Positions 12,960-25,731 of a stretch of DNA of 64,000 nt are shown piece after piece. Source of the DNA: Diphasiastrum complanatum. Its lineage: Eukaryota > Streptophyta > Lycopodiopsida > Lycopodiales > Lycopodiaceae. The notes under the pieces are model-generated. The model worked only from the letters and a program-made list of their open reading frames with translations. It searched no databases and was not told the DNA's origin. The DNA is taken from the NCBI GenBank assembly GCA_029204225.1, contig CM055092.1:26246122-26310121 (forward strand), in the 5' to 3' direction. The position numbers and the translations under genes were made by a program. How positions within the stretch are numbered: position 1 is the first letter of the stretch; every line of letters begins with the position of its first letter.

Positions 12960-13139
12960 TGGAGGGGATTCAGACTTTCTATCTCTAAAATGAGATATAA
13001 GTACACAAATACAAATGAACTAGGCATTTTCAACTTGGGCCTTTAGCAGTCTTTTTAACTTAGGTACTCTAAGCTAACTTGCCTTTCACAATGCATAAAT
13101 TTGTTTTAATCAAATTTTTGATTAATTGCAAAGGCTAAG

Positions 13140-13897
13140 TGTAGTGGGTTTCTTTCCTTGCCTAACCTGAATCCAAGATCTAGTCAATCTAGCATCAAAG
13201 AGACGGAGTTAGTTGTCACGCGGAGGTTCGTTCCCATGAGAGCGATAGTATAGTTCAGATTTCAACATGAATGGAGGATCTAACACTAACATCCATTAAC
13301 ACTAAGCATTAACACTACACCCATTAACCCTACTTCCATTAACCCTAAATCCACAACAATGATAGAAACTTACTCTTCTCTCTCTCCCTTTCTCTCTCAC
13401 AAAAAGCATAAGAAATAGCAATCCCAATAATGATCAAATCTAACAATTAGCAAATACCAAAGAAAGCATGAAAAATGGAGGAAAAGAGAGGAAGAGCAAG
13501 GACATTCATCAATCCATTTCTAAAGAGAACCAATCTGCTTTATTGAAATCGGGAAATGAACATGAGGAGCAACTCGAGTTGGTCCCTTTTAATAGTAGGG
13601 AAGAGGACCCTAGCCTCTGAATCCTATTGGTCTAGTCTTGCCTCTCTTTTTAATCAAATTTTAAAAAGTGTGAGAACCATCAAAATTGGAGGGAAACCCA
13701 ACTTTATTCACTAACTTGACATTTAGGCCCTGCAACATTAAAAGTCCCGCAAAAAGGCCTAAAGACCTTTTATTGAGTTTCTAATTAATCAAATAACTAT
13801 GTGATCATTGGGTTCGACTTACACACGCAGGGTGCCAAATCCCTCTCACTTATTAACTAGGGTTAGGGTTGCCTAGGGATCCACAAACCCTCTAACA
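13140..13897 (-). repeat. G1 3' LTR (758 bp)
   Basis: Bounded by TSD ctaag on the left and a polypurine tract on the right. The minus-strand edges are TGTTAGAGGG...CCCACTACA. The minus strand immediately upstream reads ccaattttggtgggggatac, the expected PPT. It is the complete copy; the opposite LTR lacks about 230 bp of the U5 end. Confidence 0.85.
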
Positions 13898-13947
13898 GTA
13901 TCCCCCACCAAAATTGGTGGTAGTCCCACGACACCTGCAATATGCAG

Positions 13948-16714
13948 TTATTGGGGACTTTTATTGGCTTCGCGTCGAATCTTAATTAAATGATATTGCA
14001 CCTTCTCCATAAAGTCAAGGTGTGCAATATTGAAATCCAAATTATGCTGCAGGAAACAACGGTGGGCTCCGGCAATCCACTTGGATGTTGTCCATGAGGT
14101 GAAGCGGGATTCCCAAGAGCCTCCCATCATAGCTGCACGGAAATACAGTCGAGCAATCGGCAGCTGATCTTTGATTTGCTCTGAGGCCATCGGCTTATTT
14201 GGATCAAATGCCAAGGTAGGAAGGCAATCGTCCCATTTGGTTGCCACTGACGCCAACAGCGTTAGATCTTTTGCAAACATTGTCGATTGTCGCACCGTTG
14301 GATCCGGAGAGTGGACATACTCTCTCTAAAATCCCTGTAAGGCCAGGTGGAAATCACTGAAATATTCCAGTTGTAAGGCTGGTGGATGATTGGCCAATTG
14401 GGTGTATGGATGGTGATTTTATCCATACCCAATCCCAAATCTTTCCATTTTTGTCTTCGCGGCATTGGCACGTAATAAGGGTCTACCCGCAACTGGCGAG
14501 GGCTAGCAACGTAACTCCTAATTGATTTCGGAGTTTTCTCAAAAACCATGATTCTCCATGTCGGCTACTCTCCCAGTGCAGGTATTTTGTCCAATTCTTT
14601 GCCGGTCTCGATCTCGGAGGTCTTAAATGTGAGAACCCATCCACCACGCGAGAACTCATGTGGATGCTGCTTTAAGAAGGTCTGGATCCTCGACGCTGAT
14701 GGGCCTTCTGAATAAATGGCTTGTCCTTGATGAGGATGCACCCGCTTGTACTGTCGGTATAGTTGGCGGTTGATCTGCTAGATCTGGAGCTCCCCCCTGG
14801 TCCATGCTCGAATCAACCCCTGTATCCGTCTGTACAGTTTTTTGGCGCAAAGGGGAGTATTGCGGCATGACCGGGATGGGGATTTGTGGTCCGGCTTCCA
14901 ACACTTGAGCGACAGCTTTTTCATAGGCATCTTTGTATGTTTCCATTTTCTTGAACAAATATGCAATCTCCATCGGTGTGACCGGATGATTGGGTATTTG
15001 TGTTTGATATGCATCACGCTCAAGGGTGGTCACATCCAATTCACCTTGAAGTCGTGTGCGATCTTGTTCGGCCATTTGTAATTGCCCCTTCAGCAGTTGC
15101 ACCTGTTGCTTAGCATCTTGCACTGCCTTATCTATCTGATCTTGTGCGGTTGTCAGGGCATTTTGCAGGGAGCTGATGTAGGTTTCCAAGTGATCATCTT
15201 GTTGCTGGGCCAATGTCTTTTTGCTTTCAGCCTTTTCTTCATGTTGCTTTGCTATCTTCACCTCTCGATCCAGCTGGACAATTTTTTGGCTGATCAGAGT
15301 GTTTTCGGATCCTAAAACAGAGATCCTTTGTTCCATTTTCTTTTTTTTATCCAACATAGATTGGATCACTTGCCCAAGGCTTGAAACTAACCCGAGAGCA
15401 TCACCAGAATTGATAGTCATGGAGGTGGCAGCAGCAGGAGATCTTGATGGTACTGTCCGTGGTAGGCGTGGAATAGGTGCCAAAGTCCCTTCTTCTTCAA
15501 AAATATCCTCGTCTTCAAACCCTTCAGGCACCGTGGCGTCGAACTGCTTTGGTGACTTGACAGTTTTGTCGACCCAAAATGTGGCTGGGCTACCATGTGT
15601 GGGTGGTTGCTGACTGGCATCTTCGACACCAACAGTAGCTTCATGGATATGCCCGAATCCTCTTCCAGGGGAATGGGGTTCAAAGGGTGGTGGGCTTTGG
15701 GGCATTTCAAAGATTTTGATGGCCCCAAAGGGGTCGGAATCATTGAACATATCCATGAAAAACTGTGTGTTGGGTGAGGTTGCTTTGGTGTGCGGGGGTG
15801 AGGCGGCCTGGGCAGCTGTGATGGGAATGGTAGGCCCAATGGTCACAGACTGCCTTGTATGGGAGCAGAGGCGAGGGAAGCATCAGAGGCGAGGGGAATG
15901 GGAAGTTCAATGCAAACAACAGCAGGGGGTGGAAGCACAGCTGACAAGGTATGCCTAGTACGACGTCGTGACGCGGAAGGTGAGTCAGGAATTACGATCT
16001 CGCTGTGTGGAAGACAACGACTAGAGAATTTGAGGCCTGGTGAGATGACTCGGCTGGTGCTTCTTCGTAAACCGAAAGCACAGAATCCAAGTGGAAGCCA
16101 TGGATTCTGTTTTCTAGGTGAGAAGCGGCTAAGAGGGACAATAGAGAGCCTACGGCAAACTGTTGCTTTGTATTGGCCTTAATAGCTCGCTTGAGCTCAC
16201 CAGAAACAATCTTGAACCAGTTATATGGTTCAAGAGGGGCTTTGGCCAATTTGATGTGGGACTCCACTGTCTTGTGAAGGATTTGAGATGTGATGCGGTC
16301 TTTTCTGAGGTTGCCAACCATCAGAAAATCATTCAACAATTGGACAGCGGCATGGATGTAAGGCTCAGTGATGGCTTCCAGAAGGCAACCATCATTAGTC
16401 CAATGCAGATCGTTGGTGAGGTCAATGTATGGCTTGATGGCTTGTTTGACGTGCTTGTGATTGGGTGAGGCATGCGTACCGGATGAGATTCCTATAGCTG
16501 CAAGTGCGGCCTCAGTGACGCGAACCTTGTGTGTGGCTCCTTGGAAGGTGATGTAAAACTTGGATTTCTCTTCCTTCCACGTACTGAAGGCAAGAGTGAT
16601 GAAATCCATATTGATGCGTCCCGAAAAGGCTCGCTCATGAATACCCATTGCAGTAAGTAGAAGCTCTGCAAGGGTCATCCACTGAGTGATCATGCTTGTG
16701 CTAGGAAGAATCAT
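13948..16714 (-). pseudogene. G1 ORF3: extra ORF with N-domain, coiled coil and C-domain
   Basis: Three open pieces in shifted frames form one gene read right to left. Piece 1 (16714-15992, 240 aa) is a globular alpha/beta-looking domain (MDFITLAFSTW, FYITFQGATHKVRVTEAAL, AIGISSG, NWFKIVSGEL). Piece 2 (15846-14656, 396 aa) has a Pro/acidic-rich first third, then an uninterrupted coiled coil at about residues 165-285 and a PT-rich tail. Piece 3 (14549-13948) is a C-terminal domain (LRVDPYYVPMPRRQKW, LARLYFRAAMMGG-type block). The N-domain fold resembles the 'putative plant transposon protein' domains annotated in plant genomes, by impression only. It lies where Athila elements carry their env-like ORF, but I see no convincing signal or transmembrane segment. 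It starts immediately after RNase H with no integrase between. Confidence 0.7.
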
Positions 16715-17325
16715 GATGTCCGTTGTAGATGGGACATCACGATGGATAGTACTTTTGTCAAAGAGTCATTCGGTTGTCCTAGCATCAGGTACTCAACAAT
16801 ATCTGCCGCCCACTCAGGTACTGCTTCAACATAGAACAACATAGAATCTGGCAGTTCATCATCCACTTCAGTATTAATTGGTGCGGATTCAATTCGTGAT
16901 TCGTGATCGACTAGATAATGTTGCTTCCCCTTTCTGACCACAATCTGAAAGTCAAATTTAGTCAATAATAATAACCATCTTGCAATACGTCAAGTATTAC
17001 ACGTCTTATTTACCAAGTAAAGTAACGATTGTTGATCTATATAAAATGCAAAGTGCATTTCCATGAGATAGTAACAAAATTTTCGAACAGAAAAAATCAT
17101 GGCTAGCGCTTCACGTTTTATTGTTGAATAATTCTTCTCTGGATCTGTAAGTTGTCTGCTTGCAAATCGTATAGGATAATCCTTCTTACCTGGCTGCGTT
17201 AAAACTGATCCAATGGTGTATTTTGAGGCGTCCGTATGAACATGAAACTCTAATGTCCAATTTGGAGAACGCAGTATTGGTGCTAAAGATAATGCTTTTT
17301 TTAACTTTTCAAAGGCTTCTAACAT
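16711..17325 (-). pseudogene. G1 RNase H domain
   Basis: The first piece (17325-16990) has LEFHVHTDASKYTIGSVLTQ, the first catalytic Asp block, then FASRQLTDPEKNYSTIKREA with the catalytic Glu region. The second piece (16965-16711) has FDFQIVVRKGKQHYLVDHES, the end of RNase H. The normal Asp of DALSR is changed (VDHESR). The frame stops in EWAADIVEYL...HLQRTS, the RNase H-integrase linker, and ORF3 begins at once. The His/Cys finger and integrase core are not present anywhere in G1. Confidence 0.85.
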
Positions 17326-17578
17326 CTCTACTGTCCAAATAGGAACAATAGTTAATTTGTATATAGGTCATGCTAAATCCGCAAAGAAGATAATAAAAAT
17401 TCGATAGTAGTTCGCATGACCCATAAACACAAACTCCTCGAATTGTTGCTGGCGGTGGCAATTCCACAATAACTTTGATCTTAGAATAATCGGTGGCAAT
17501 ACCATGTCTTGGTATCACATGTCCAAGCACCACTCCGTGAAAAACCCATATCTGGCATTTTTCTGGATTTAGAGAAAT

Positions 17579-18445
17579 CTAATATTTGCGGCATCTTTCA
17601 AAGACTTTCTCCAATCGATCCAGGTGGTCTGTATCTGTAGTATGAACTCCCAAGTTGTCCAAGTAAATTTCAAGAAATTTCTGCAGATAATCTTTAAAGG
17701 CAAATTGCATTACTCTTTGGAATGAACTTGGTGCATTACAGAGTCCAAACGGCATTACTTTGTAAGCATAGGTGTCCCATTTTGTTGCAAAAGCAATTTT
17801 GTGGCGATCGGCAGGTGCAATCTTAACCTGGTTGTAACCACTAAATCCATCCAGGAAACTATAAGCTTCCGCTCCAGCAAGATGATCCAAAATGCTTTCA
17901 GTAAAAGGCAACGGAAAGTGATCCTTCCGTGTCACTTTATTCAATGCTTTGAGATTCACACAGATTCGCAATTTCTCATTTTTTTTAGGAACAATGACAA
18001 TCAATGAAATCCATTCAATATGCTCGATCTCATAAATGAAATCGACATCAAGCAATCTCTAAAGTTCTTTCTTTATCAGATCTGCCACATTAGGTTTACA
18101 GTGATAGAACTTTGTAACCTTTGGTACTTCATCAAGTACTGAAGGTATGGTATGTTCAATGACTAATGTCGGAATACCCTTCAAATCTTGATAAGTCCAT
18201 GCAAAACAATCTTGATACCTAATAAGTAGCAAACGGAGTGCTTGATACTGTTCAGGAGTAAGTTGTGATCCCACTTGTACAATCTTTTCTGGTTCTCCTG
18301 GATCTGCAAGATTCATTGGCTGCGTCCTAGCTGGGCCATCGTAAACCTCTTTAGATTCCGGCATGTGTTCTTCAGGTTCACGATGTGCTTTAGGTAACAT
18401 GATAACCACATCATCCAGTGTATATCGTTTAAAATGCTCTGACAT
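17579..18445 (-). pseudogene. G1 reverse transcriptase domain
   Basis: Two pieces lie in the same frame, separated by one in-frame TAG at about 18056 (a C-to-T change of CAG would explain it). The first ends an extended protease-RT linker and contains YTLDDVVIMLP and the FAWTYQDLKGIP block. The second holds IVIVPKKNEKLRICVNLKAL, FSGYNQVKIAP, MPFGLCNAPSSFQRVM and the polymerase box. That box reads YLDN rather than YLDD or YMDD, so a catalytic Asp is lost (G-to-A on the coding strand). Polymerase activity is not expected. Confidence 0.9.
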
Positions 18446-18526
18446 ATCATGCTGGACTACATTTGCTTGTTCTTTTTCGAAAGGACTTGTCTTGGATCTT
18501 CATTTAGTCTTCTTAGCAGGAATTGA

Positions 18527-19983
18527 TCATGGAGGTGATGACTTCCGGGATGATAAATCTTTCTTCTCAAGTAAAGACCTCCTAGACGATGGTGTCTTGC
18601 TAGAGATCTGACTTGAATAATCATTCTTGACTTTTCCTTTGTCTTTATCCAATAGAGGTGGCACTTCCTTTAAATCAATCTTTTGAGGGGGATTTTCCCA
18701 TTTCAGGACCGTATTATAATGTCGCTTTGCTTGTTTCTTCGTCATCAAACCTGTCATCCTATCTCCCTTCAATATAACTGCTTTGGGCGATTTGATTGTT
18801 GGTTCATCAAGAACATTACGCACTCCAAATCTGGTCGGATCCATATGATGTAGAATCTGTTCATCCGTAAGTTCTGCATTGCCATCATAAGTTAAGGCAT
18901 GGCTCATTGGTATGAGATCATCCTCAATTGGATCTGGTATAGGTTTCGTTGATATCCAGGCTACATTCAGCACATTTAGTGGAAACATGATTGGCGTATC
19001 CAAAGTTTGATCTAACAAGGAAATCTCGCTCATCTCTGATTGAATATCTTGTTGACACATATATCCTGTTGTACAATCAATTGTTGCAAGAGCTTCATTC
19101 CAATTGACAATATTCGTTTGAGAATCGTAGTGAACTCCCAATTTTTTCTCTGGTCGATCACAAGTGTGATCCGTTGTTGATGAATCGTCATCCACTTTTT
19201 GAACCACTGGCTTGATAGTTCAGGTCGTAGGATCAACTTTAACTGCACGTTCACAATTTTCAAAAGTGATTTTCCGATACCCCAGTTATGAACTACTTGC
19301 ACAACTTGTAACCACGGATGTCCTAAGAGAACTCGGTAGACATTTGGTCCTTCTGGTAAGTCTATCACGACAAAAGTAATGACGAACTGTACTCCTGCAA
19401 TCCTGACAGGTATATCTTCCACCATTTCTCGTGGACAAACGGTCATTTGATCAGCTAGCTTAATAGCAAAAGTAACAGGCTTAATCTTTGTAAGGCCCCA
19501 TTTTGTACATAGCTTTGTAGAAATCAGGTTAACTCCTGAATCGCCGTCTATCACGGCTGCTTCTTTAGAAAATTGCCTATGTTGTATTGACAGAGTGATA
19601 TTCTTTTGTTCACTTTCCCAAGCTACTCCAACATGTAGTACATCGTTAGATTCTTCAAATCCAGCACAAAAAAGTGGCTCATGATGGTCGTCTAATTCTT
19701 CTTGAGCTAACTTTTGTGCTAAGAATTCTTTTGCTTTTGGCACCAACTTTAGGAGCTCTCCCAATGAAATATTGATCTTGCTAGACAAAATATTCATGAG
19801 TAATTTTGTATGCGGTGCTTCCAGTTCTGTCATCTTGAAGGGTTCTTCGTGATGATGTAATTGATCATTCATATCCGTACGTAAATTTCTTGGAGGCTGC
19901 AATGGTGAAGACCAAACTTCAGTTATTACTTTAGCAGCTTCAAGTTCCTCTTTTTCTTGCAGATACTTAATCCACTGTCTCAT
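18527..19983 (-). pseudogene. G1 aspartic protease and protease-RT linker
   Basis: The first piece (19983-19030) carries the retroviral-type protease. The active-site turn is VIDGDSGVNLIS (DSG), followed by the flap region and VLLGHPWL, the second conserved block. Overlapping it in another frame (19207-18527) is a linker of about 230 residues (LATIDCTTGYM, DPIEDDLIPMSHAL, LTDEQILHHMDPTRFG). The same order, with detectable similarity, occurs in G2 (34597-34178), so this long linker is a lineage trait rather than debris. At least one frameshift separates protease from linker. Confidence 0.8.
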
Positions 19984-20147
19984 ATCCTGATATCTTCATT
20001 TTTCTGCATTAAGATTTGGATAAACTTTCGATGTTGTTGGTGTATCGTTCAATGGTATAGAATCAACAGGTACTAAATCCACTACTGGTTCTTTTTGCTT
20101 TTGTGCTCTGGTGACCACCATCAAGGGTGCACTTGGTTTATTATGAG

Positions 20148-21404
20148 CTACTGATCCTTGCTTGATTTCAAATTTACAGGTGTTGTAGCTGGTGGCGGCT
20201 TTGGTCTTGTTGGACAGTCTTTATAGCAATGCCCATATCCACAGTCATGACAGAATGGTACAAATTTTTCTTTATTTGGACATTCTGCAACTCTGTGATT
20301 TTCTCCACATGCAAAGCATCCAAGTGGTGCTCTAGCCCAATTTCTCGAGGCTTGTTGTTGAGCAGCAGCATAAATGGCATATTGTTCTGAAGATCCACCT
20401 TCCTGATCATTACCATAGCTCCATTGCTCAGCACTTCCGTAAGGTTCTGGTTCCATCAAATTGGCAGGAGGAACGGAGTGCTTTGGTGGGGCAGACAAGG
20501 CTAAATGCTTCGGGTATCCAAGAGTAGATTGTCGTAGTCTTGCTGCTGGATTGCCTCCATACTGTGGATCTCGATATCCCATCTGGGCATATTGTTGCTG
20601 AATCATCTGAGGGTTGAAGTTGCAAAAGACAGTCTCATGGTCAAGTGAATTACATAGATGGTAAACACTGATTTCCATTCATTTTTTCAATTGAGAACAC
20701 TCGTTCATTGTATGATTTCCTGTACAAATAGAACACCAAACATTTTCCCTGGTAGGAAAAGTCTTTGCAAACTTCTCAAGTTCCTTGTTCACTTCTCCGT
20801 AGAAATTTTTCAATGCTTTGATCTTCTCATCAAATTGCAACTGCAAGTTTTCCATCTGTTTCTGTTGGGCCTTCCCAAGTTTCTCGAACTCATTGAGCAT
20901 CATTTCTGTAGTAGCATTGGCATTCGTTGATGCAATAGTGGTGGATGTCATAGTAGTCTGCCCTGCTGTATAAGGCAACATACTGACATTCGGCTCATCA
21001 TTTGAATCTTCATCCTCCTCCCGAATTACATCGTCCATCACATTATGCAAAAGTGCGTACTCATTATGGCGTTTCAATTCACGCCTGATCCATTTAGGTA
21101 GACCTGACAAAAACCACATAATCATGGCATTTTCATTAATCAGCTCGGGCTCACATTCAGATCTAAGACGTTTCACTCTTTTGATGTAATTTCGAACCAT
21201 TTCCTGCTTTCCCATTTTAATTTTACTTAAAAGTAGGAAAGGGTCTTCCATAAACTTCCACAATTTGAACCGTGTGATAAGGGCTCGTTTAACAACCTCC
21301 CAATCTGTACGCTCAGTTTCATCTTGGTTATAGTACCAATCTTGTGTTGCGCCTGTTAAGGCCATAGGAAACAGCTTAAGTTTATTTTGAGGATAAATCT
21401 CACA
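20148..21404 (-). pseudogene. G1 gag (N-terminally truncated) with three zinc knuckles
   Basis: The capsid-like part (KLFPMALTGATQDWYY, then FMEDPFLLLSKIKMGKQEMV, YIKRVKRLRSECEPEL) is typical of Ty3/gypsy gag. It is followed by a coiled segment and three knuckles of the short CX2CX3HX4C type (CSICTGNHTMNEC, CFACGENHRVAEC, CHDCGYGHCYKDC). One in-frame TGA at 20679-20681 splits it (CGA to TGA would explain it). The gag N-terminus is missing because a deletion joins it directly to U3/R-like LTR sequence at about 21405. The Cys/Arg/Glu-rich N-terminal residues readable beyond that point are LTR sequence. Confidence 0.85.
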
Positions 21405-21930
21405 ACTCTTCTCTCTCTCCCTTTCTCTCTCACAAAAAGCATAAGAAATAGCAATCCCAATAATGATCAAATCCAACAATTAGCAAATACCAAAGAAAGC
21501 ATGAGGAATGGAGGAAAAGAGAGGAAGAGCAAGGACATTCATCAATCCATTTCTAAAGAGAACCAATCTGCTTTATTGAAATGAGGAAATGAACATGAGG
21601 AGCAACTCGAGTTGGTCTCTTTTTATAGTAGAGAGGAGGACCCTGGCCTCTGAATCCTATTGGTCCAGTCTTGCCTCTCTTTTTATTCCAATTTAAAAAA
21701 GTGTGGGAACCATCAAAATTGGAGGGAAACCCAACTTTATTCACTAATTTGACATTTAGGCCCTGCGACATTAAAAGTCTCGCAAAAAGGCCTAAAGCCC
21801 TTTTATTGACTTTCTAATTAATCAAATAACTATGTGATCATTGGGTTGGACTTACACACGTAGGGTGCCAAATCCCTCTCACTTATTAACTAGGGTTAGA
21901 GTTGCCTAGGGATCCACAAACCCTCCAACA
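21405..21930 (-). repeat. G1 5' LTR, truncated (about 525 bp)
   Basis: Matches 13371-13897 with about 25 substitutions. The right edge (...ccctccaaca) is followed by TSD ctaag. The U5 end and PBS are deleted. Confidence 0.85.
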
Positions 21931-21991
21931 CTAAGTGTCCAATGATCTAAGAGAATAAATTTAAAAATGAGCAGATCTTTAAAAAATATGC

Positions 21992-22229
21992 TTGATTGTG
22001 TTATGTTTCTATTTGTTCCTTCATGTAGTTTTTCCACCATGTTATGTAAAAATTGATGTAAGAAATAGTGAAGCATCCAATGTGGACACTAATATCTATA
22101 GTAATTATCAAATCTTTCCGATTCATACTTCTAGATGCTTAGAGGAAAGATACATTCCTAACAGGGAGCTAGTTCTTAAGTTGGATGAAAGTGATCCTGT
22201 GAAAATAGCTAGTCTTCTTGACGAGGGAG

Positions 22230-22249
<20 letters not shown>
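21992..22249 (+). pseudogene. Short coding relic related to the L1 ORF
   Basis: The stretch RNSEASNVDTNIYSNYQ resembles RISEASKVDTYIHKQ in the L1 protein (about 59740-59790) at both protein and DNA level. The downstream part (RYIPNRELVLKLDESDP, KIASLLDEGVRKIVN) has no counterpart I recognise. A polypurine-like acgagggag ends at 22229, followed by an LTR-like TG, so this may be the 3' coding end of a retroelement. Confidence 0.4.
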
Positions 22250-23160
<911 letters not shown>

Positions 23161-23164
23161 ATTT

Positions 23165-23182
23165 TGGTGCCATTGTCGGGGA
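23165..23182 (+). other. tRNA-Asp-type primer-binding-like site
   Basis: TGGTGCCATTGTCGGGGA differs at three positions from the canonical plant gypsy PBS TGGCGCCGTTGCCGGGGA. The 5-base gap from the LTR end is typical of Athila/Tat elements. The roughly 880 bp downstream shows no recognisable gag. Confidence 0.55.
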
Positions 23183-23189
23183 GCTACGC

Positions 23190-24059
23190 CAATTTTTCAT
23201 TTTTTAGCATTTTCTGATCCATGCATGGATGTTAGCTTGCATTTAGACATCTTGTCTTGGCATAATAGTGTTAAAATTGTATTTTAGGGTTAATTTGGAA
23301 GAGATTATGCTTGATTTGTATGGAGTTTTTTTTGCTTGAAATCTATTTTGATTGTAGAGCAGAGGAAACCAAACAGATCACCATTTTTAAGATCCATTTG
23401 GATCTGATGAAATCAAAGAAATAAAAAAAAATCATTCATTTCTGCTATTTTGGTGACAAAAGAGGCAAAATCTTCATTAGTCATTGATAATTTTCTGGTC
23501 CTTTTGCAACCAACCTTCGTTGACTTGCAAACAAAATTGCCATGATGTAGTGAAGCTATAGTTTTAAGGGCAAAGGTTACTTCCCAGCCATTTCTAGAAA
23601 CTGAACAAAAATCACCAAAAAAAGTGAAAAATCTAGCAAAAAAATACTGAAAACTAATCTTCGTCGGGTCTATAGATCTGACCCAGATCTATTATTTGTC
23701 AGGTCGACAAAAGTTAATTCAAAAAATAGAAGGCTAAAGTGACTGTTCCACTAGTTGCTAATAAGCTCTCTAGTTATCTCGATTTCCAGAAGGTAGTGCA
23801 TAAGGCCTGAATCGGTCATTTCGAATTCCTTCGACAAAAGTTCTTCATCTCATGAAGCAACTGATTCGAGTTTCTCATGATCAATGAGGCATCAACATAT
23901 AGAGCTATTATGACATAGCTTGAGCCTCTGTGTTTGAGATAAATATTAGAGTCAACAGAGTTTGGGATGAAGTCATGTTGCAACAAGAATCGATTGATTC
24001 GAATTGAACAAGGCTCTACAGCCCTAATCAGTGAGCTTGTTAACTGACAATAGATTTTT
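23190..24059. other. Unassigned retroelement-like stretch
   Basis: Follows the PBS-like site, so it could be the decayed leader of a gypsy element. No coding block is recognisable. Confidence 0.35.
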
Positions 24060-25170
24060 GGCTAGTTTGGGTATGTAAAGTACATCATTGAGCAAGGTTA
24101 ATTTACCATTTGAAAGGTAGAGGCATATATATCCTTTGCCTTCGATCTGCAATGCACTTGAGTCACCGAAGTAGACATACTTCAATTCTGCTGGTGTGAG
24201 GTCTTCGAATAAGGACTTGCATGGAAGTCATGTGCTAAGAAGCACCATAATCGAGATACCAATCCATTGCATCTCTAATGGATTCATCTTGTATCATTAG
24301 CAGAGTTGGGTCTTTGAGAGAGGTTATGGCAAAATGAGATCCTCCATCCTACTGCATCTTCTTCTTTGTTTCATTATGCTTGAGAACTCAACAATCCTTG
24401 ATGTCATGATTGGTTCTCTTGTAGTAGCTGCAAAAGAGTTTGGTCTTAGGCTTTTGATGTTGTCGATTGTGTTATTGTGATTGCTAGTCTGAATCAGTTT
24501 GCTCAGCTTTTGTCTTCTTGTCCTTCAAAGATTTCTTCTTCTGGAGCTGTTGCTTATTCGAATAGAGAGCGACTGTCTTCGAATTTGACATGGATAAGCT
24601 TTTTCTTCTTACTTCTTCCTGCAATAAGTTTGCTATCACCTTTTGTTGAGACAAGTTAGGAGCATTGCTAAGTAGCAATACTAGATTGTCGTAAGAGAGA
24701 GGAAAACTGGACAGAAGAGACATGTTAGCATCTTCGTCCGATACTGGCGAACCTACTGCAGTTAACTGATTGAGTAGCTATTTGAACTCATTTAGATGAT
24801 CAGTGACTGAGGTTGCTTCACTCATCTTGAGTGACAGAAACTTCTTCCTCAAGAAGAGTTGAGTCGATACATCTATTGTTTCATGTAGACCAGTAAGAAT
24901 GTCCCATGCCTCTTTGGAGCTGGAACAATTAGTTACATGAGCTATTTGTGAATCTTTAAGATTCAGAGATACAATGGCAAGAGCTTTGCCATCCTTAGCC
25001 TCCCAAGTGGTCAGCAGGTCAAGTTCATCAACCGGCTTGGCTATTGAATCGTTGACGTATCCCCAAAGTTTTTTTTCTATGAGTATCATCTTCATCTTGA
25101 ACTTCCACATGTGGAAGTCATCACCATTGAACTTGTTGATCAAGTGGATTTTTGAAGATGTTCCTTCCAT
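24060..25170 (-). pseudogene. C5: Ty1/copia gag and protease remnant
   Basis: The ATG at 25170 starts a UBN2-type gag: MEGTSSKIHLINKFNGDDFH, MWKFKMKMILIEKKLW and KEAWDILTGLHE blocks. One in-frame TAG lies at about 24778 (CAG to TAG compatible), and gag then continues through a basic Lys-rich region. Downstream broken frames show a zinc-knuckle relic (CSYYKRTNHDIKDC; the His position is shifted) and a protease relic (DYGAS in place of DSGAS). Integrase and RT are missing. A PBS sits upstream at 25241-25230 in the expected place. Confidence 0.8.
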
Positions 25171-25229
25171 GATGAATGATCTAAGTATAGTAAAACAGTT
25201 TTGAATACTAATAGTAGTTTGGATTGAGG

Positions 25230-25241
25230 GCTTTGATACCA
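25230..25241 (-). other. C5 primer-binding site
   Basis: On the minus strand this reads TGGTATCAAAGC, one mismatch from the tRNA-Met PBS, 60 bp upstream of the gag ATG. The C5 5' LTR should lie to the right (25242 to about 25730); its outer edge was not resolved. Confidence 0.7.
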
Positions 25242-25731
25242 CTCTATTGGAGGCTCTCGAAGAAATTAGGTGCAGAATAGAAAACAAAGCTCCAACATAG
25301 AGAACTTGAATAGGAAGTTTACCAAACTACAACATCAACATTGACTTAGATCGAATGGAGGAATGTCTTGGTAGGTGTCAAAGACAACCACGAAGGGAGC
25401 AAAACAATTAGGCATCTAAGACCTTCGAGATTAGACATTTCGAATTGAGTGAGCACCAATTAAGACACAATGGAGTTCGCGCAAGAGTTTTGATTTACTT
25501 TTCTCTACTTCACATATATCTGCTCTGTGAGTGGCCGTTATGTATATATACATGGAACAGTTATAATGCCTATGTGGCCAATGAGTGTGAAATACTACAG
25601 TTACTAAAAGGTACTAAAATGAACTATAACGTGGTCTGCGTCGGATAGGGCAGTGTGGATGATGTGGACCTTGAACTCAAAGGCGATCAAAAAAGATGTG
25701 GAACTCAAAAACTTCAGTGTCAATCTTGCTT

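Larger units (their letters stand above)
13140..21930 (-). mobile_element. G1: Tat/Athila-like Ty3/gypsy element lacking integrase
   Basis: Both ends have related LTRs (about 95% identical over 525 bp by eye) and an exact 5-bp target duplication ctaag at 13135-13139 and 21931-21935. Reading right to left on the minus strand: truncated 5' LTR, gag with three CX2CX3HX4C knuckles, protease, a long linker, RT, RNase H, ORF3, polypurine tract, complete 3' LTR. Two large losses are visible. The U5 end of the 5' LTR, the PBS and the gag N-terminus are gone (junction about 21405). The integrase is absent between RNase H and ORF3 (about 16.71 kb). The element is dead in its present form. Confidence 0.9.

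Noticed and set aside
15221-15613. 130-residue plus-strand frame opposite the G1 ORF3 coiled coil
   Set aside because: Opposite strand of an established coding region with family support; no independent domain.
13140-21930. G1 as an intact autonomous element with a novel integration enzyme in ORF3
   Set aside because: ORF3 shows no catalytic triad or recombinase motif, and G4 carries both a DD35E integrase and ORF3, so ORF3 does not replace integrase.
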